From: G965232465 sp965232465
GTDB lineage: Bacteria > Pseudomonadota > Alphaproteobacteria > JAQWUY01
Direction: 5' to 3'
NCBI GenBank assembly: GCA_965232465.1
Contig: OZ246977.1
Span: 1,054,001 to 1,118,000 of the forward strand
Length of the DNA stretch: 64,000 bases
The first letter of the stretch is position 1; each line of letters begins with the position of its first letter. This document shows positions 54,725 through 64,000 of the stretch, piece after piece. Below the pieces are notes generated by a model, which was not told the DNA's origin, did no database searches, and saw only the letters and a program-made list of their open reading frames with translations. The position numbers and the translations under genes are program-made.

Positions 54725-55840
54725 ATGCACGATTTTATACCACAAATGATCCCTTGGTTTGGCGATGAAGAAGCGGACGCTATGGATGCGTATATGCGTT
54801 CCGGTGGGTTTTTAATGGAATTTAAACAAACCGAAGATTTTGAACACATGATTGCCGATTACACGGGGGCAAAACATGCGATTGTGGTGAATAATGGCAC
54901 CATATCCTTAACCATGGCGGCAATGGTCTGCGGGGTACAAGCAGGGGATGAAGTGATTGTGCCAAATTATACCATGATTGCCACCCCAAACAGTATTAAG
55001 ATGATTGGGGCGGTGCCTGTATTTGTCGATGTGTGTGCGGATACATTATGTTTGGATTATGAAAAAACCAAATGGGCAATAACCGATAAAACCAAGGCAA
55101 TACTGTTGGTAAATGCCAATGGCAGATACCCCAAACAAGGTATTGACGCCTTTAAGGACTTAGCCGATGCCCATGATATTATATTGATAGAAGATTCTGC
55201 CCAAGCCTTAGGGTCGTTTTATCCCGCCATTGGGACCCTTAAAAAACGGCATATGGGAACGGTTGGGGCGGTCGGATCGTTCAGTTTTTCCGTCCCAAAA
55301 GTGATTTCCACCGGACAGGGGGGGGCATTGGTTACCAATGATGATATAGTTGCGAAAAAAATCCGTAAATTAAAAGATTTTGGACGATCCGGCGGGGGGC
55401 ATGATGTGCATGACAGTATCGGTTGGAATTTCAAATTTACCGATATGCAGGCGGTGGTGGGTATCGAACAAATGAAAAAATTACCATGGCGGGTGACACG
55501 CAAACAAGAGATATTACAGCGGTATCAACACCAGCTTATCGATGTAAAGCAAGTGGCATTTTTTGATCAAGATTTGGATTGTACCACCCCCTGGTTTATG
55601 GATATATTGGTATCGGAAAAACGGGATGAATTATCCATATATTTAAAGCAAAATGGGGTCGGCAGTCGTGTTATGTATCCCCCGATTAACAAACAGGACT
55701 GTTATAAAATTTCGGGGGAACATCCCATATCAAACAAGGTTGGCAAACAAGGGCTGTGGTTACCGTCCAGCGGTCAATTAACCGATGCGGAAATTGACAA
55801 GGTATGCGGTCTTATAAGGAAATTTTTTACGAATATATAA
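54725..55840 (+). CDS. DegT/DnrJ/EryC1 sugar aminotransferase
   Basis: 371 residues. PLP binds K192 in SFSVPKVISTGQGGALVTND; DSAQALGS and NNGTISLTMA are the other family blocks. It transfers an amino group to a keto-sugar nucleotide. A GDP-4-keto-6-deoxyhexose (perosamine-type) fits the adjacent gmd, but UDP-3-keto-glucuronate (WbpE type) is also possible because dehydrogenase and oxidoreductase genes of that pathway lie at 60-62.8 kb. RBS AACAGGAAAA. Confidence 0.82.
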   Translation: MHDFIPQMIPWFGDEEADAMDAYMRSGGFLMEFKQTEDFEHMIADYTGAKHAIVVNNGTISLTMAAMVCGVQAGDEVIVPNYTMIATPNSIKMIGAVPVFVDVCADTLCLDYEKTKWAITDKTKAILLVNANGRYPKQGIDAFKDLADAHDIILIEDSAQALGSFYPAIGTLKKRHMGTVGAVGSFSFSVPKVISTGQGGALVTNDDIVAKKIRKLKDFGRSGGGHDVHDSIGWNFKFTDMQAVVGIEQMKKLPWRVTRKQEILQRYQHQLIDVKQVAFFDQDLDCTTPWFMDILVSEKRDELSIYLKQNGVGSRVMYPPINKQDCYKISGEHPISNKVGKQGLWLPSSGQLTDAEIDKVCGLIRKFFTNI

Positions 55841-55841
55841 T

Positions 55842-56147
55842 ATGTTTGCATTGGAAAATAAAAAAATATCTGTGGCGGGGCATAAGGGTATGGTCGGCAC
55901 TACCATATGCTGTGCGGTGCAAAAATATGATGGTGTACACTTGGTAAACCGCAGCTGGGCTGATCTGGATTTATTAGATCCGCACCAAGTGGCAGATTTT
56001 TTTGCCACTATCAAACCGCAAGTGGTATTTTTGCCGCTGCTAAGGTGGGGGGGGATTGTTGCCAATATGACATATTTTGCGGATTTTATGTATCAAAATT
56101 TAACCATTACATGCGTCCCCTTCAAATGTGGGAAATGGTATCGATGA
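55842..56147 (+). pseudogene. Truncated GDP-L-fucose synthase (fcl) remnant
   Basis: 101 residues against about 310 for the intact enzyme. KKISVAGHKGMVGTTI, RSWADLDLLD and VGGI-like RWGGIVANMTYFADFMYQNLTI match the first quarter of Fcl (VAGHRGLVGSAI, RAELDLTD, VGGIHANNTYPADFIYENL). The catalytic S-Y-K triad lies in the missing part, and the last 14 residues look unrelated. Deletion has joined this stub to the GT11 gene, with ATGA overlap at 56144-56147. Confidence 0.82.
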
Positions 56148-57025
56148 AAAATAAATATACGGTATGTATAATGGGGGGATTGGGCAATCAAATGTTTTTA
56201 TATGCGTTTTATAAGTATATGCGTATACATCTGGGATATGCGGTAGTGCCCAGCTATATATTTTGTTTTTTGAACAGATTTGCCATTATCAAAGGGCAAA
56301 AACATATTTTTTTGTCGGATGTGTTTTGTGTGGATACAATCAAAGGAAAAAAATATTTACCATATGGTTTTATGGATATTTTCAGAAAAATGTGGTTCGT
56401 ATATCACCGCTTTATCCTAAAAACAGTGTATAAGGAAACCAAAATGTATGTGTTTGATACACACATGGATTTTCAAAAAAAATATTTTTTTGGATATTTT
56501 CAATGTTATAAATATGCGGAGGCGGTAAAACAATACATATTACAGGATTTTCAATTAAAACCTGATTTATCGCCTTATGCAAAATCTGTATTGCATCAGA
56601 TACAAAGCACCCCAAATTCTGTTGCCATTCATATTCGCAGGGGGGATTATGTGGTGGGATATAATGGGTATTGGCAAGTCCTTAGTGTGGAGTATTATAT
56701 ATCCGCATGGGCAAAAATTATACAACACTATCCCGACGCAACGCCATATATCTTTTCCCAAGATATGCAATGGTGTCGACAAAACTTAGGGTTTTTAAAA
56801 AATCCTGTATTTGTAACCCCCAATGATGATGTGCAATACGAAGATATGATTTTAATGTCAGCATGTACGCACAATATTATTGCCAACAGCTCATATTCTT
56901 GGTGGGGGGCATATTTAAATCAACATTCCAATAAAATTGTTGTTTGTCCCAGTCATTGGCACAAAAACTTAAATGGGCACACAGCATTACAAGATTTCAT
57001 TCCCCCTGATTGGAATATTGTATAA
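56144..57025 (+). CDS. Alpha-1,2-fucosyltransferase-like glycosyltransferase, family GT11
   Basis: 293 residues from ATG 56144. MGGLGNQMFLYAFYKYM is the GT11 start, HIRRGDYV the nucleotide-sugar binding motif and NSSYSWWGAYL the conserved C-terminal block. GT11 enzymes transfer L-fucose from GDP-fucose. With fcl broken just upstream the donor must come from another gene, or the enzyme uses another GDP-sugar. Confidence 0.88.
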   Translation: MKNKYTVCIMGGLGNQMFLYAFYKYMRIHLGYAVVPSYIFCFLNRFAIIKGQKHIFLSDVFCVDTIKGKKYLPYGFMDIFRKMWFVYHRFILKTVYKETKMYVFDTHMDFQKKYFFGYFQCYKYAEAVKQYILQDFQLKPDLSPYAKSVLHQIQSTPNSVAIHIRRGDYVVGYNGYWQVLSVEYYISAWAKIIQHYPDATPYIFSQDMQWCRQNLGFLKNPVFVTPNDDVQYEDMILMSACTHNIIANSSYSWWGAYLNQHSNKIVVCPSHWHKNLNGHTALQDFIPPDWNIV

Positions 57026-58480
57026 ATGCAAAAAACTCTGAAAACATTTATTGTTGCCAACAGTATTTTAAAGGTACTTAGTATCATAAGCATGGTATTT
57101 GTTATTCCCCTGTATATGAAATACTTGGGGGCAGCTGATTATGGTGTATATACATATACAACATCTCTGATTGTTATGTTGGCATTTTTGGGCAGTTTTG
57201 GGTTTGTGGAATATATTAAAGCCTATGGATGTACAGAAAAACATGCCACACATCGTGTATCGATTATATATTCTGGATGTGTTACTATGTGTGTACTATT
57301 GTTATGTATAGTTGCTATATTTGGTGGATTGGTATGGGCGGGGGTGATACCCATAAATATACCGAATATATTGATAATACTGGTTGTTGTTGGGGCTTTT
57401 ACAAATCCTTTTGCTATGTTGGGTGAAGACTTATTATTGGGATTTTCTTATATGAAAATTTATTATAATGTACAAATATGTAAAAATATATTGCAAATGG
57501 GGGGATGGGTGGTATTGGTGATATTAAAATTACCGCTTTGGATGTTTGTATTTTGGTTTGTTATATTGTCTTTTGTATCCGCATGTGTACATTTTTTTAT
57601 TTTATACCATAAAAAGATTTTTCAATGTGTTGCCTTTGATGTTCAGGGGGTACAAAAATCTTTGCCCATTGCCATTGCGTTTGCCATAAATATGGGGTCG
57701 TTAACGGCTATGCAGTTTGTGGATAAATATTTTATGATGTATATACTGGGTACCCAGAGTGTTGGTATATATGGGGCGTCTGTGTTTATAATGTATGGAA
57801 TTTTGAATTTTTTATATAGCCCCGTCGAACGGTACTTGGAAGGATTTAAAAAAACAGCCATACGCCAAAACAATATACAGCAGGCGGAAAAAATAGTTAA
57901 TTTCAACATTTATTATATTTTCATCGTATATGGGGCGGTGGTGTTATCATACAGCATATATGGACAGCCTTTTTTAAAATGGTACTTGGGTATGGAATTT
58001 GTCGATGCCCATAAAATCGCATTGTTGTTATCGTTGGGGATGTTACAGTCTTTGGTTATATGGGTTTTTTATAAAATGGTGATTTTACAACATAAAACTG
58101 CCAACACATATCAAATGTATATTAATGTGGGGGCGTTGGTGTTAAATATTATATTTAATGCGTTATGGATACCTGTATATGGCATAAAAGGGGCGGTTTA
58201 TGCCATGTTGGTAAGTATTGCTTTTACCACTGTAACCAGCCTTATTATTATGTATGTAAAATATCAGTATAAAATATTTTATGGGAATATCTGTGCGTAT
58301 GTCCTTATATTAAGCGTGGTGTATATGATGGGGTATGTGTTATGGGATAATAGCTATGGTTTAATCGGCTGTTTTATATTTTCAGGTATTAGTGTATTGG
58401 TGTGTGTGGTATTATCTTGGGTGGTATCAGAACCCAGACAATATATGAAGTTTTTATTAAAAACCGATACATATTTATAA
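57026..58480 (+). CDS. Polysaccharide flippase (Wzx/MATE-like, MOP superfamily)
   Basis: 484 residues with about twelve or more hydrophobic helices and short loops. VIPLYMKYLGAADYGVYTYTTSLI is the standard Wzx N-terminus. It should flip lipid-linked oligosaccharide units to the periplasm. It starts directly after the GT11 stop. No Wzy polymerase gene is found in the window. Confidence 0.85.
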   Translation: MQKTLKTFIVANSILKVLSIISMVFVIPLYMKYLGAADYGVYTYTTSLIVMLAFLGSFGFVEYIKAYGCTEKHATHRVSIIYSGCVTMCVLLLCIVAIFGGLVWAGVIPINIPNILIILVVVGAFTNPFAMLGEDLLLGFSYMKIYYNVQICKNILQMGGWVVLVILKLPLWMFVFWFVILSFVSACVHFFILYHKKIFQCVAFDVQGVQKSLPIAIAFAINMGSLTAMQFVDKYFMMYILGTQSVGIYGASVFIMYGILNFLYSPVERYLEGFKKTAIRQNNIQQAEKIVNFNIYYIFIVYGAVVLSYSIYGQPFLKWYLGMEFVDAHKIALLLSLGMLQSLVIWVFYKMVILQHKTANTYQMYINVGALVLNIIFNALWIPVYGIKGAVYAMLVSIAFTTVTSLIIMYVKYQYKIFYGNICAYVLILSVVYMMGYVLWDNSYGLIGCFIFSGISVLVCVVLSWVVSEPRQYMKFLLKTDTYL

Positions 58481-58496
58481 GAGGGAACATCTGTAT

Positions 58497-59339
58497 ATGG
58501 TGAAAGTGAGTGTTATTATGGCGGTGTATAATACGCAACAGTATGTGGGCGATGCCATTGAGAGCATTTTAAACCAAACATATACAGATTTTGAATTATT
58601 GATATGTAATGATGGATCCACAGATAATAGCCCCCATATTATTCGGCGTTATAAGGATTGTCGTATACGCATTTTTAATCAATCCAATCAAGGGGTTATT
58701 ATAGCTAGAAATGCTATGCGTATGCAGGCAAAAGGACAATACCTTGCGGTGATGGATTCGGATGATGTATCCGTACATAATCGTTTGGAAAAACAAGTGG
58801 CAGTATTGGATAACAATCCACATGTGGTGGCGGTGGGGGGGCAAATTATGCGTTGTGATGGGCATTTAAACCCCGTAAAATTATGGACATATCCAACGCA
58901 AAAGGCGGGGCATATGATTCCACACCCCGCACATATGGTGCGTACATCTGTTGCATTACAAGTGCCATATCGTCCATATTTTTTTGCCGCAGAAGATAAA
59001 GATATGTTTTTACGATTGGCAGAAAAAGGGGACATTGTCAATATTCCTGATACTGTATTGTATTATCGATGGCATGGTAACAATAGCAGGTTACGATTAG
59101 GTACAGTTTATCGGGCAACGGTATCAGAAATAACCGCAGATATGTGTGCGGTGTTACGCCATACAGGGCGTTCAGATGTGGTTTTTGACAATAAAGATTT
59201 AACGCAAAAACATGGGTTTTTGTTACACAAAACCCCCTTAACCACAGCGGAAATTGTGCAGTCTGTATGGGGTATAGCGTATATGGTTATACGCAGATTA
59301 ACCCTTTTAACCGCCCGTAAAATATTAAGAAAGGCATAA
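58497..59339 (+). CDS. Glycosyltransferase family 2
   Basis: 280 residues. GT-A fold: VSVIMAVYNTQQYVGDAIESILNQT, LICNDGSTD and the metal-binding MDSDD near residue 83. Donor and acceptor unknown. RBS GAGGGA. Confidence 0.88.
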   Translation: MVKVSVIMAVYNTQQYVGDAIESILNQTYTDFELLICNDGSTDNSPHIIRRYKDCRIRIFNQSNQGVIIARNAMRMQAKGQYLAVMDSDDVSVHNRLEKQVAVLDNNPHVVAVGGQIMRCDGHLNPVKLWTYPTQKAGHMIPHPAHMVRTSVALQVPYRPYFFAAEDKDMFLRLAEKGDIVNIPDTVLYYRWHGNNSRLRLGTVYRATVSEITADMCAVLRHTGRSDVVFDNKDLTQKHGFLLHKTPLTTAEIVQSVWGIAYMVIRRLTLLTARKILRKA

Positions 59340-59342
59340 AAT

Positions 59343-60392
59343 ATGGGGAAAATATTGCTGATATTTGCCGATGCCAACAGTATCCACACCCAACGCTGGG
59401 CATATGCCATGCACAACCGGGGAATGCAGGTACATATTATCAGCCGATACCATGCGGATTTGGCACAGGATATAGCCGTATATCCGTTACAAAGCGATAC
59501 GCAAGGTAATAAAAAGAGCAAACTATATTTGTTATGGCGTATACTGCACATACCATTTATGGTGAAAAAAATCAATCCCCATATTGTCAATCCGCACTTT
59601 TTGTCGTCCTATGGATTGTTGGGTGGGCTTAGCAACTGGCGCCCCCTACACCTGACCGCATGGGGCAGTGATATTTTACAAGTTCCCCATAAAAAACCAT
59701 ATGTAAAACTGTTATTAAAGATGTTGTTTTACAAAGCCAACAGCTACAATTCAGACAGTCAAGCGGTTATGGACGGCATATACGGCACTTATACACAAAA
59801 AAAGGGGGATATAATAAAATGGGGTACCGATACAACCATATTCACCCCCCAACCCAAACCCCCTATGTCAGAACCACAAGGAGTGTTTACTATATTTTCC
59901 AATCGCTCATGGGAAAGATTGTATAATATTGATGTCATCTTACAAGCATACGCCCTGTTTCGCACCCAATACCACAAGCCCAGTTGCTTAAAAGTGGCGG
60001 GATTTGGCACAATGGAATCACACTTAAAATCTATGGCAGGCGAAAGCGTACACTTTATTGGCACAATCCCCACAGAATCGGCAATGGCAACCACCTTACA
60101 TAACAGCCATTTATATATATCCATTCCCGAAACAGATAGTGGGGGTATATCGGTAGTCGAAGCCTTGGCAACGGACACCCCAACCATTGTATCGGATATT
60201 GATGGCAACGCCCCCTTTGATACCACAAAAACCCCCATAAACGCACAGGACTTAGCAGAAAAAATGTACCACATTGCCAACAATTATGATATATATACAC
60301 AGATTCATAAAAAAATAGGCAAACATATCAGAAAAAACAACAACCGCACCATATTTATGGATAAAGCATTCGCCATATTAAACAATATATAA
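59343..60392 (+). CDS. Glycosyltransferase family 4-like
   Basis: 349 residues, GT-B fold. N-terminal SIHTQRWAYAMHNRGMQVHI and C-terminal SIPETDSGGISVVEALATDTPTIVSD (E-x7-E type site) are typical of GT4. It begins four bases after the GT2 gene. Donor is unknown. Confidence 0.85.
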   Translation: MGKILLIFADANSIHTQRWAYAMHNRGMQVHIISRYHADLAQDIAVYPLQSDTQGNKKSKLYLLWRILHIPFMVKKINPHIVNPHFLSSYGLLGGLSNWRPLHLTAWGSDILQVPHKKPYVKLLLKMLFYKANSYNSDSQAVMDGIYGTYTQKKGDIIKWGTDTTIFTPQPKPPMSEPQGVFTIFSNRSWERLYNIDVILQAYALFRTQYHKPSCLKVAGFGTMESHLKSMAGESVHFIGTIPTESAMATTLHNSHLYISIPETDSGGISVVEALATDTPTIVSDIDGNAPFDTTKTPINAQDLAEKMYHIANNYDIYTQIHKKIGKHIRKNNNRTIFMDKAFAILNNI

Positions 60393-60404
60393 TATAATAT
60401 CCCC

Positions 60405-61721
60405 ATGAAAAATATACTCAATAAAATCACAGATAAAACCGCTGTTATTGGTATTATGGGACTCGGTTATGTGGGATTACCATTGGGGTTGTCATTTGCC
60501 AATAAAGGATTTCAAGTTATTGGATTTGATGTGCACATGCCCACTGTTGATAGGATTAACAAGGGCGTGTGTCATATTGAAAATATTGTATTACACCATG
60601 ATATTTCCCTTTTGGGAAAGCGTCTTATTGCCACCAATAAAGTGGCAGATTTACACCAATCAGATATCATTATAATTTGTGTTCCCACCCCCTTACTTGA
60701 CGATAACACCCCTGATTTATCGTATATTATTCAATCGGTTGAACAGGTTATTCCATATACAACGGTGGGACAATTGATTTCCCTTGAATCCACAACTTAT
60801 CCTGGCACAACCGAAGAAGAAGTTGTATCCCGGTTGCAATCGGCGGGCTATAAGGTTGGTACTGATATTTTTGTTGCCTATTCCCCTGAACGGGAAGACC
60901 CCGGCAACAGCACATATACCACGGGTACCATTCCCAAACTATGTGCGGGATATAGTGCAAATTGTTTACAAATGGCAACTGCTTTGTATCAATCGGTGGT
61001 CGATATGGTGGTGCCCGTGTCCTCTTTACGCACTGCGGAAATGGCAAAGATATTGGAAAATGTCCATAGGGCGGTAAATATTGGTTTGGTTAATGAAATG
61101 AAAATGGTTGCGGACAAAATGGATATTGATATTTACGAAGTCATTAACGCCGCCGCTACCAAACCATTTGGCTTTACCCCATATTATCCAGGTCCGGGAG
61201 TGGGTGGACATTGTATTCCCATTGATCCCTTTTATTTGACATATAAGGCAAAGCAATATGATGTGCATACGGATTTTATCGAACTGGCAGGTAAAGTCAA
61301 TACCAGTATGCCCGCATGGGTGGTGGGTAAAACTGTATCTGCTTTGGACACAAAAGGTATAAGTATCGCCAATAGTAACATTTTAATATTGGGGCTTGCC
61401 TATAAACCCAATGTGGCGGATTGTCGGGAAACCCCATCGGCAGAGCTGTTAAAATTATTTTTAAATATGGGGGTAAAAGTGGCGTATAGCGACCCTTATG
61501 TCCCCACATTTCCCAAAATGCGAAAATACGCATTTGATCTGCACTCTGTCCCGATAACCGCAGATACATTGCAAGATTATGATGCAGTGGTTCTTGCCAC
61601 GCACCATGATAATTTTGATTATGATATGATATTACAATATGCACACCTTATTATCGACACACGGGGGGTGTATGCGTCCATAAGTGATACAAACATTTCC
61701 CAGAAAGTACACAAAGCATAA
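60405..61721 (+). CDS. wbpA: UDP-N-acetyl-hexosamine 6-dehydrogenase (WbpA/TviB family)
   Basis: 438 residues, nucleotide-sugar dehydrogenase. GLGYVGLPLGLSFANKGF is the NAD fold, SLESTTYPGTTEEEV and the catalytic C270 in GVGGHCIPIDP follow. The EREDPGN sequence (SPEREDPGN) fits WbpA/WbpO-type enzymes that oxidise UDP-GlcNAc or UDP-GalNAc. It pairs with the oxidoreductase downstream as wbpA-wbpB. Confidence 0.87.
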   Translation: MKNILNKITDKTAVIGIMGLGYVGLPLGLSFANKGFQVIGFDVHMPTVDRINKGVCHIENIVLHHDISLLGKRLIATNKVADLHQSDIIIICVPTPLLDDNTPDLSYIIQSVEQVIPYTTVGQLISLESTTYPGTTEEEVVSRLQSAGYKVGTDIFVAYSPEREDPGNSTYTTGTIPKLCAGYSANCLQMATALYQSVVDMVVPVSSLRTAEMAKILENVHRAVNIGLVNEMKMVADKMDIDIYEVINAAATKPFGFTPYYPGPGVGGHCIPIDPFYLTYKAKQYDVHTDFIELAGKVNTSMPAWVVGKTVSALDTKGISIANSNILILGLAYKPNVADCRETPSAELLKLFLNMGVKVAYSDPYVPTFPKMRKYAFDLHSVPITADTLQDYDAVVLATHHDNFDYDMILQYAHLIIDTRGVYASISDTNISQKVHKA

Positions 61722-62767
61722 TGACTTTACCCATTATTACAAACCGTAAAATACATATTGCTGTTGTCGGGTTGGGCCGCATATCAACGAATCATTTAAA
61801 AGCCATACAACAATTTCATTCTGATCTGCAATTGGTTGCCGTATGTGATGTGGATAAGATTGTAACAGATACCTATGCCAGACAATATAAAGTACAAGGG
61901 TTTGATAATGTGCAAGATATGTTAAAAAGCCGTATGTGTGATGTGGTGGTTTTGTGTACGCCATCTGGATTACATGCTAAGCACGCTATTTTATGTACCC
62001 AATATGGTGTATCGGTTATTTCCGAAAAGCCGATGGCAGTAACTTATGCTGATGGGTGCCATATGGTTAAGGCTTGCCAAGATGCCAATGTACGATTATT
62101 TGTGGTTAAGCAAAATCGCTGTAATGCCACCCTGCAATTGTTAAAACGGGCGATTGATGGGGGACGGTTTGGACAAATAAATATGGTACATATGAATGTA
62201 TTTTGGACTCGCCCCCAACACTATTATGATTCTGCGGAGTGGCGGGGGACATATGCCATGGATGGCGGGGCATTTATGAATCAAGCCAGCCATTATGTGG
62301 ATTTGCTAAGTTATATATTTGGCAAAGTACACAAAATTCATGCTTTTACCGCTACCCGGGAACGGTGTATCGAGGCTGAGGACACAGGCGTTGTTAATGT
62401 ACAGTGGCAAGATGGTACATTGGGGTCTATGGCGGTAACCATGTTGACATATCCGAAAAATTATGAAGGATCGTTAACAGTGCTTGGTACCCATGGTACT
62501 GTGCGGATTGGTGGGGTTGCGGTTAATGCCATAGACCAATGGGATTTTGCCGATACGCAAGATTATGATAATACCATCGACAACGCCACCTATGCCACCA
62601 CCCGTGTATATGGATTTGGACATTCGCATTATTATAATAATGTCATCGAAGTGTTTCGGGGTGTACACCCCCCCCTTGTCGATGGACAACAAGGCTTGCA
62701 ATCGTTACAAATATTGGATGCTATATACCAATCGGCACAGACGGGCAATGCCATTATTTTGACTTAA
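61721..62767 (+). CDS. Gfo/Idh/MocA oxidoreductase (WbpB/WlbA-like)
   Basis: 348 residues. VVGLGRISTNHLKAI is the NAD site, VISEKPMAV carries the EKP motif, and VKQNR and DGGAFMNQASHYVDLLSY belong to the WlbA/WbpB group that oxidises C3 of UDP-GlcNAc-uronate. It overlaps the dehydrogenase stop by one base. Its stop overlaps that of the reverse-strand gene at 62764-62767. Confidence 0.82.
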   Translation: MTLPIITNRKIHIAVVGLGRISTNHLKAIQQFHSDLQLVAVCDVDKIVTDTYARQYKVQGFDNVQDMLKSRMCDVVVLCTPSGLHAKHAILCTQYGVSVISEKPMAVTYADGCHMVKACQDANVRLFVVKQNRCNATLQLLKRAIDGGRFGQINMVHMNVFWTRPQHYYDSAEWRGTYAMDGGAFMNQASHYVDLLSYIFGKVHKIHAFTATRERCIEAEDTGVVNVQWQDGTLGSMAVTMLTYPKNYEGSLTVLGTHGTVRIGGVAVNAIDQWDFADTQDYDNTIDNATYATTRVYGFGHSHYYNNVIEVFRGVHPPLVDGQQGLQSLQILDAIYQSAQTGNAIILT

Positions 62768-63594
62768 TTCGGGCGTGTTCCACGTATGGTAATACGGGTT
62801 TTATCTGTTACAGATTCGAATATTTTTTCCCCTATACCAATATGACAATCTTTGCCGATATGTGTATTGTTTAATACGGTTACAGACGCCCCAATAAAAG
62901 TATTTTCCCCCACTGTAACCCGTCCACATAATTGAACTGCGGGGGCAATTTGCGTGTTTTTACCAATGTGGCATCCATGGGCAATGGTTACATTGTTGTC
63001 GATGATACAATGATTTTCGATAACCGTCGGGTGGTATGTAAATACACCCCGATTTATGATTGTACCATCCAATATGGTAATATTATTTTTAATGTATAAT
63101 GCCCCCCTGTGTTTTACCAGTGTGTGGATATTGTTGTCTTCGAAGGTTTGTAAGGATTCCCCACCCAAGACACAATTTGCCCCAATGGTTACATTATCGC
63201 CAATGGTCGTGCCTGATTTAAGGACTGTAAAAGCCCCGATTTTTACATTGTTGCCAATGGTTATGCCCGTTGTGTCCATATGTACAGGACCGTCGAAGAT
63301 AATATCAGGGGCAATGATGTTCGGTTTTGTGTATGCAGTTGGGGGATGTTGCCCTTGCCATACTTGCCAAAAATAAGATTTGGGGGTAGGGTGCGTATAC
63401 AAAATTTTATGATCTGTATCATACATTTTTGCCAGGCGTTCGGTGGTGATAATTCCTGCAACATTCGGATTTTTTAAGGCGGATTGTATGGATTTTTCCG
63501 TGCCACAAAAACATAAACTGTTTGGTATGGGGGTGCTGTCGTATCCCATATTGTCATATGATTTCAGCTGTAATGCAGTATGGCTTGTAATCAT
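62764..63594 (-). CDS. LpxD-like hexapeptide acyltransferase
   Basis: 276 residues. Residues 1-95 resemble the N-terminal domain of LpxD (SLCFCGTEKSIQSALKNPNV, GIITTERLAK), followed by the left-handed beta-helix with IGNNVKIGAFTVLKSGTTIGDNVTIG and further repeats to about 265. The C-terminal helical tail of LpxD is missing and the usual length is about 340. It is likely an N-acyltransferase of a nucleotide sugar, possibly the last step of the WbpA-WbpB-aminotransferase path. ATGA overlap with the gene upstream. Confidence 0.7.
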   Translation of the reverse strand: MITSHTALQLKSYDNMGYDSTPIPNSLCFCGTEKSIQSALKNPNVAGIITTERLAKMYDTDHKILYTHPTPKSYFWQVWQGQHPPTAYTKPNIIAPDIIFDGPVHMDTTGITIGNNVKIGAFTVLKSGTTIGDNVTIGANCVLGGESLQTFEDNNIHTLVKHRGALYIKNNITILDGTIINRGVFTYHPTVIENHCIIDNNVTIAHGCHIGKNTQIAPAVQLCGRVTVGENTFIGASVTVLNNTHIGKDCHIGIGEKIFESVTDKTRITIRGTRPN

Positions 63595-64000
63595 GAGGGT
63601 TCCTTTATATGTGTTTCCAAATATTGAAGTAGGTTTTCGTTTTGATATTCACGGGATAAGAGATGTTTGGTGTTTTTTATATTTTCCACTATTGTATCAT
63701 ATGCGGTCTGATTTTCATATATGTGCTGGATGTGGTGTATGGCATCTGATACAGTGTCGGCGATGATACCGGTTTGGTGGGTTTTAATATATGTGGCACA
63801 CAAGTTTTTACTGTTTATGAGCACAGGTATATTTTGTCCAAAATATTCAAATGCTTTCACAGGAAAACAAGTATTATTACTAGGATTATGGGTTAAAAAT
63901 AACATTCCCATATGATATTTTTCAAGGGTTTTATAAACAGTATGTGATGCGATGGGGGGTAATACAGTTATATAATTCGTATTAAATGTATCGGCGTTGA
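63591..64000 (-). CDS. Glycosyltransferase (GT4-like) C-terminal part, cut by window edge
   Basis: Reverse-strand frame open from base 64000 to TGA at 63591. It encodes about 136 residues. NNTCFPVKAFEYFGQNIPVLI resembles the P-x-K-x-x-E-Y motif of GT-B enzymes that hold the UDP- or GDP-sugar. The N-terminal part lies beyond the window. It overlaps the LpxD-like gene by four bases, so both belong to a reverse-strand operon. Confidence 0.68.
   Translation of the reverse strand, partial: NADTFNTNYITVLPPIASHTVYKTLEKYHMGMLFLTHNPSNNTCFPVKAFEYFGQNIPVLINSKNLCATYIKTHQTGIIADTVSDAIHHIQHIYENQTAYDTIVENIKNTKHLLSREYQNENLLQYLETHIKEPS

Overview
The window looks like chromosome of a moderately AT-rich alphaproteobacterium. 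The reasons are the gene order LppC-like activator, rsmI, yraN, gshB; the short (447-residue) alphaproteobacterial type of prolyl-tRNA synthetase; and LolC/LolD, which imply an outer membrane. Most coding is in compact operons with 4-11 bp overlaps. TGA appears as an ordinary stop. I see no rRNA, tRNA or CRISPR array. The lineage below class level cannot be fixed from this sequence alone.

Layout. 1-8 kb: the N-terminal part of a MalK/UgpC-type sugar ABC ATPase, diverging from a five-gene operon (gcvPA, gcvPB, an ATP-NAD kinase-like protein, an SDR oxidoreductase, a GH42 beta-galactosidase). 8-14 kb: a BMP-type nucleoside ABC importer (binding protein, double ATPase, two permeases) with cytidine deaminase and a HAD phosphatase. 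14-16 kb: a small accessory patch with a PD-(D/E)XK nuclease behind a near-consensus promoter and the dead 3' end of an IS3-family element. 16-24 kb: housekeeping genes (dnaQ, msrA, upp, rplY, pth, ychF), a reverse-strand sulfur cluster (ThiF/MoeB-like, cysK, Rrf2 regulator), dut and a YeiH-type transporter. 24.4-30 kb: one giant reverse-strand gene for an inverse autotransporter (intimin/invasin type). 30-41.5 kb: housekeeping again (LppC-like, rsmI, yraN, gshB, dnaG, hisC, yciB, ftsY, mtaB, dapF, prs). 41.6-47.4 kb: a type III restriction-modification system plus a Fic protein. 47.4-52 kb: metC-like, proS, lolC, lolD. 52-64 kb: a surface-polysaccharide locus (gmd, epimerase-like, cupin, two acyltransferases, aminotransferase, a broken GDP-fucose synthase, GT11, flippase, further glycosyltransferases, UDP-sugar dehydrogenase and oxidoreductase).

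The most striking signal is the adhesin. Its only good sigma70-like promoter (TTGAAA, 17 bp, TATACT) has a spacer of which ten bases belong to a 13-base poly-A run. This is the architecture of slippage-driven phase-variable promoters. Its passenger is built from about 963-bp repeat units that share a 70-bp block with one mismatch exactly two units apart, so in-frame length change by recombination is also plausible. Together with the type III methylase (an A8 run in its target-recognition region, direct repeats on either side) and the decaying polysaccharide locus, the window suggests a host-associated bacterium that varies its surface. That lifestyle is an inference.
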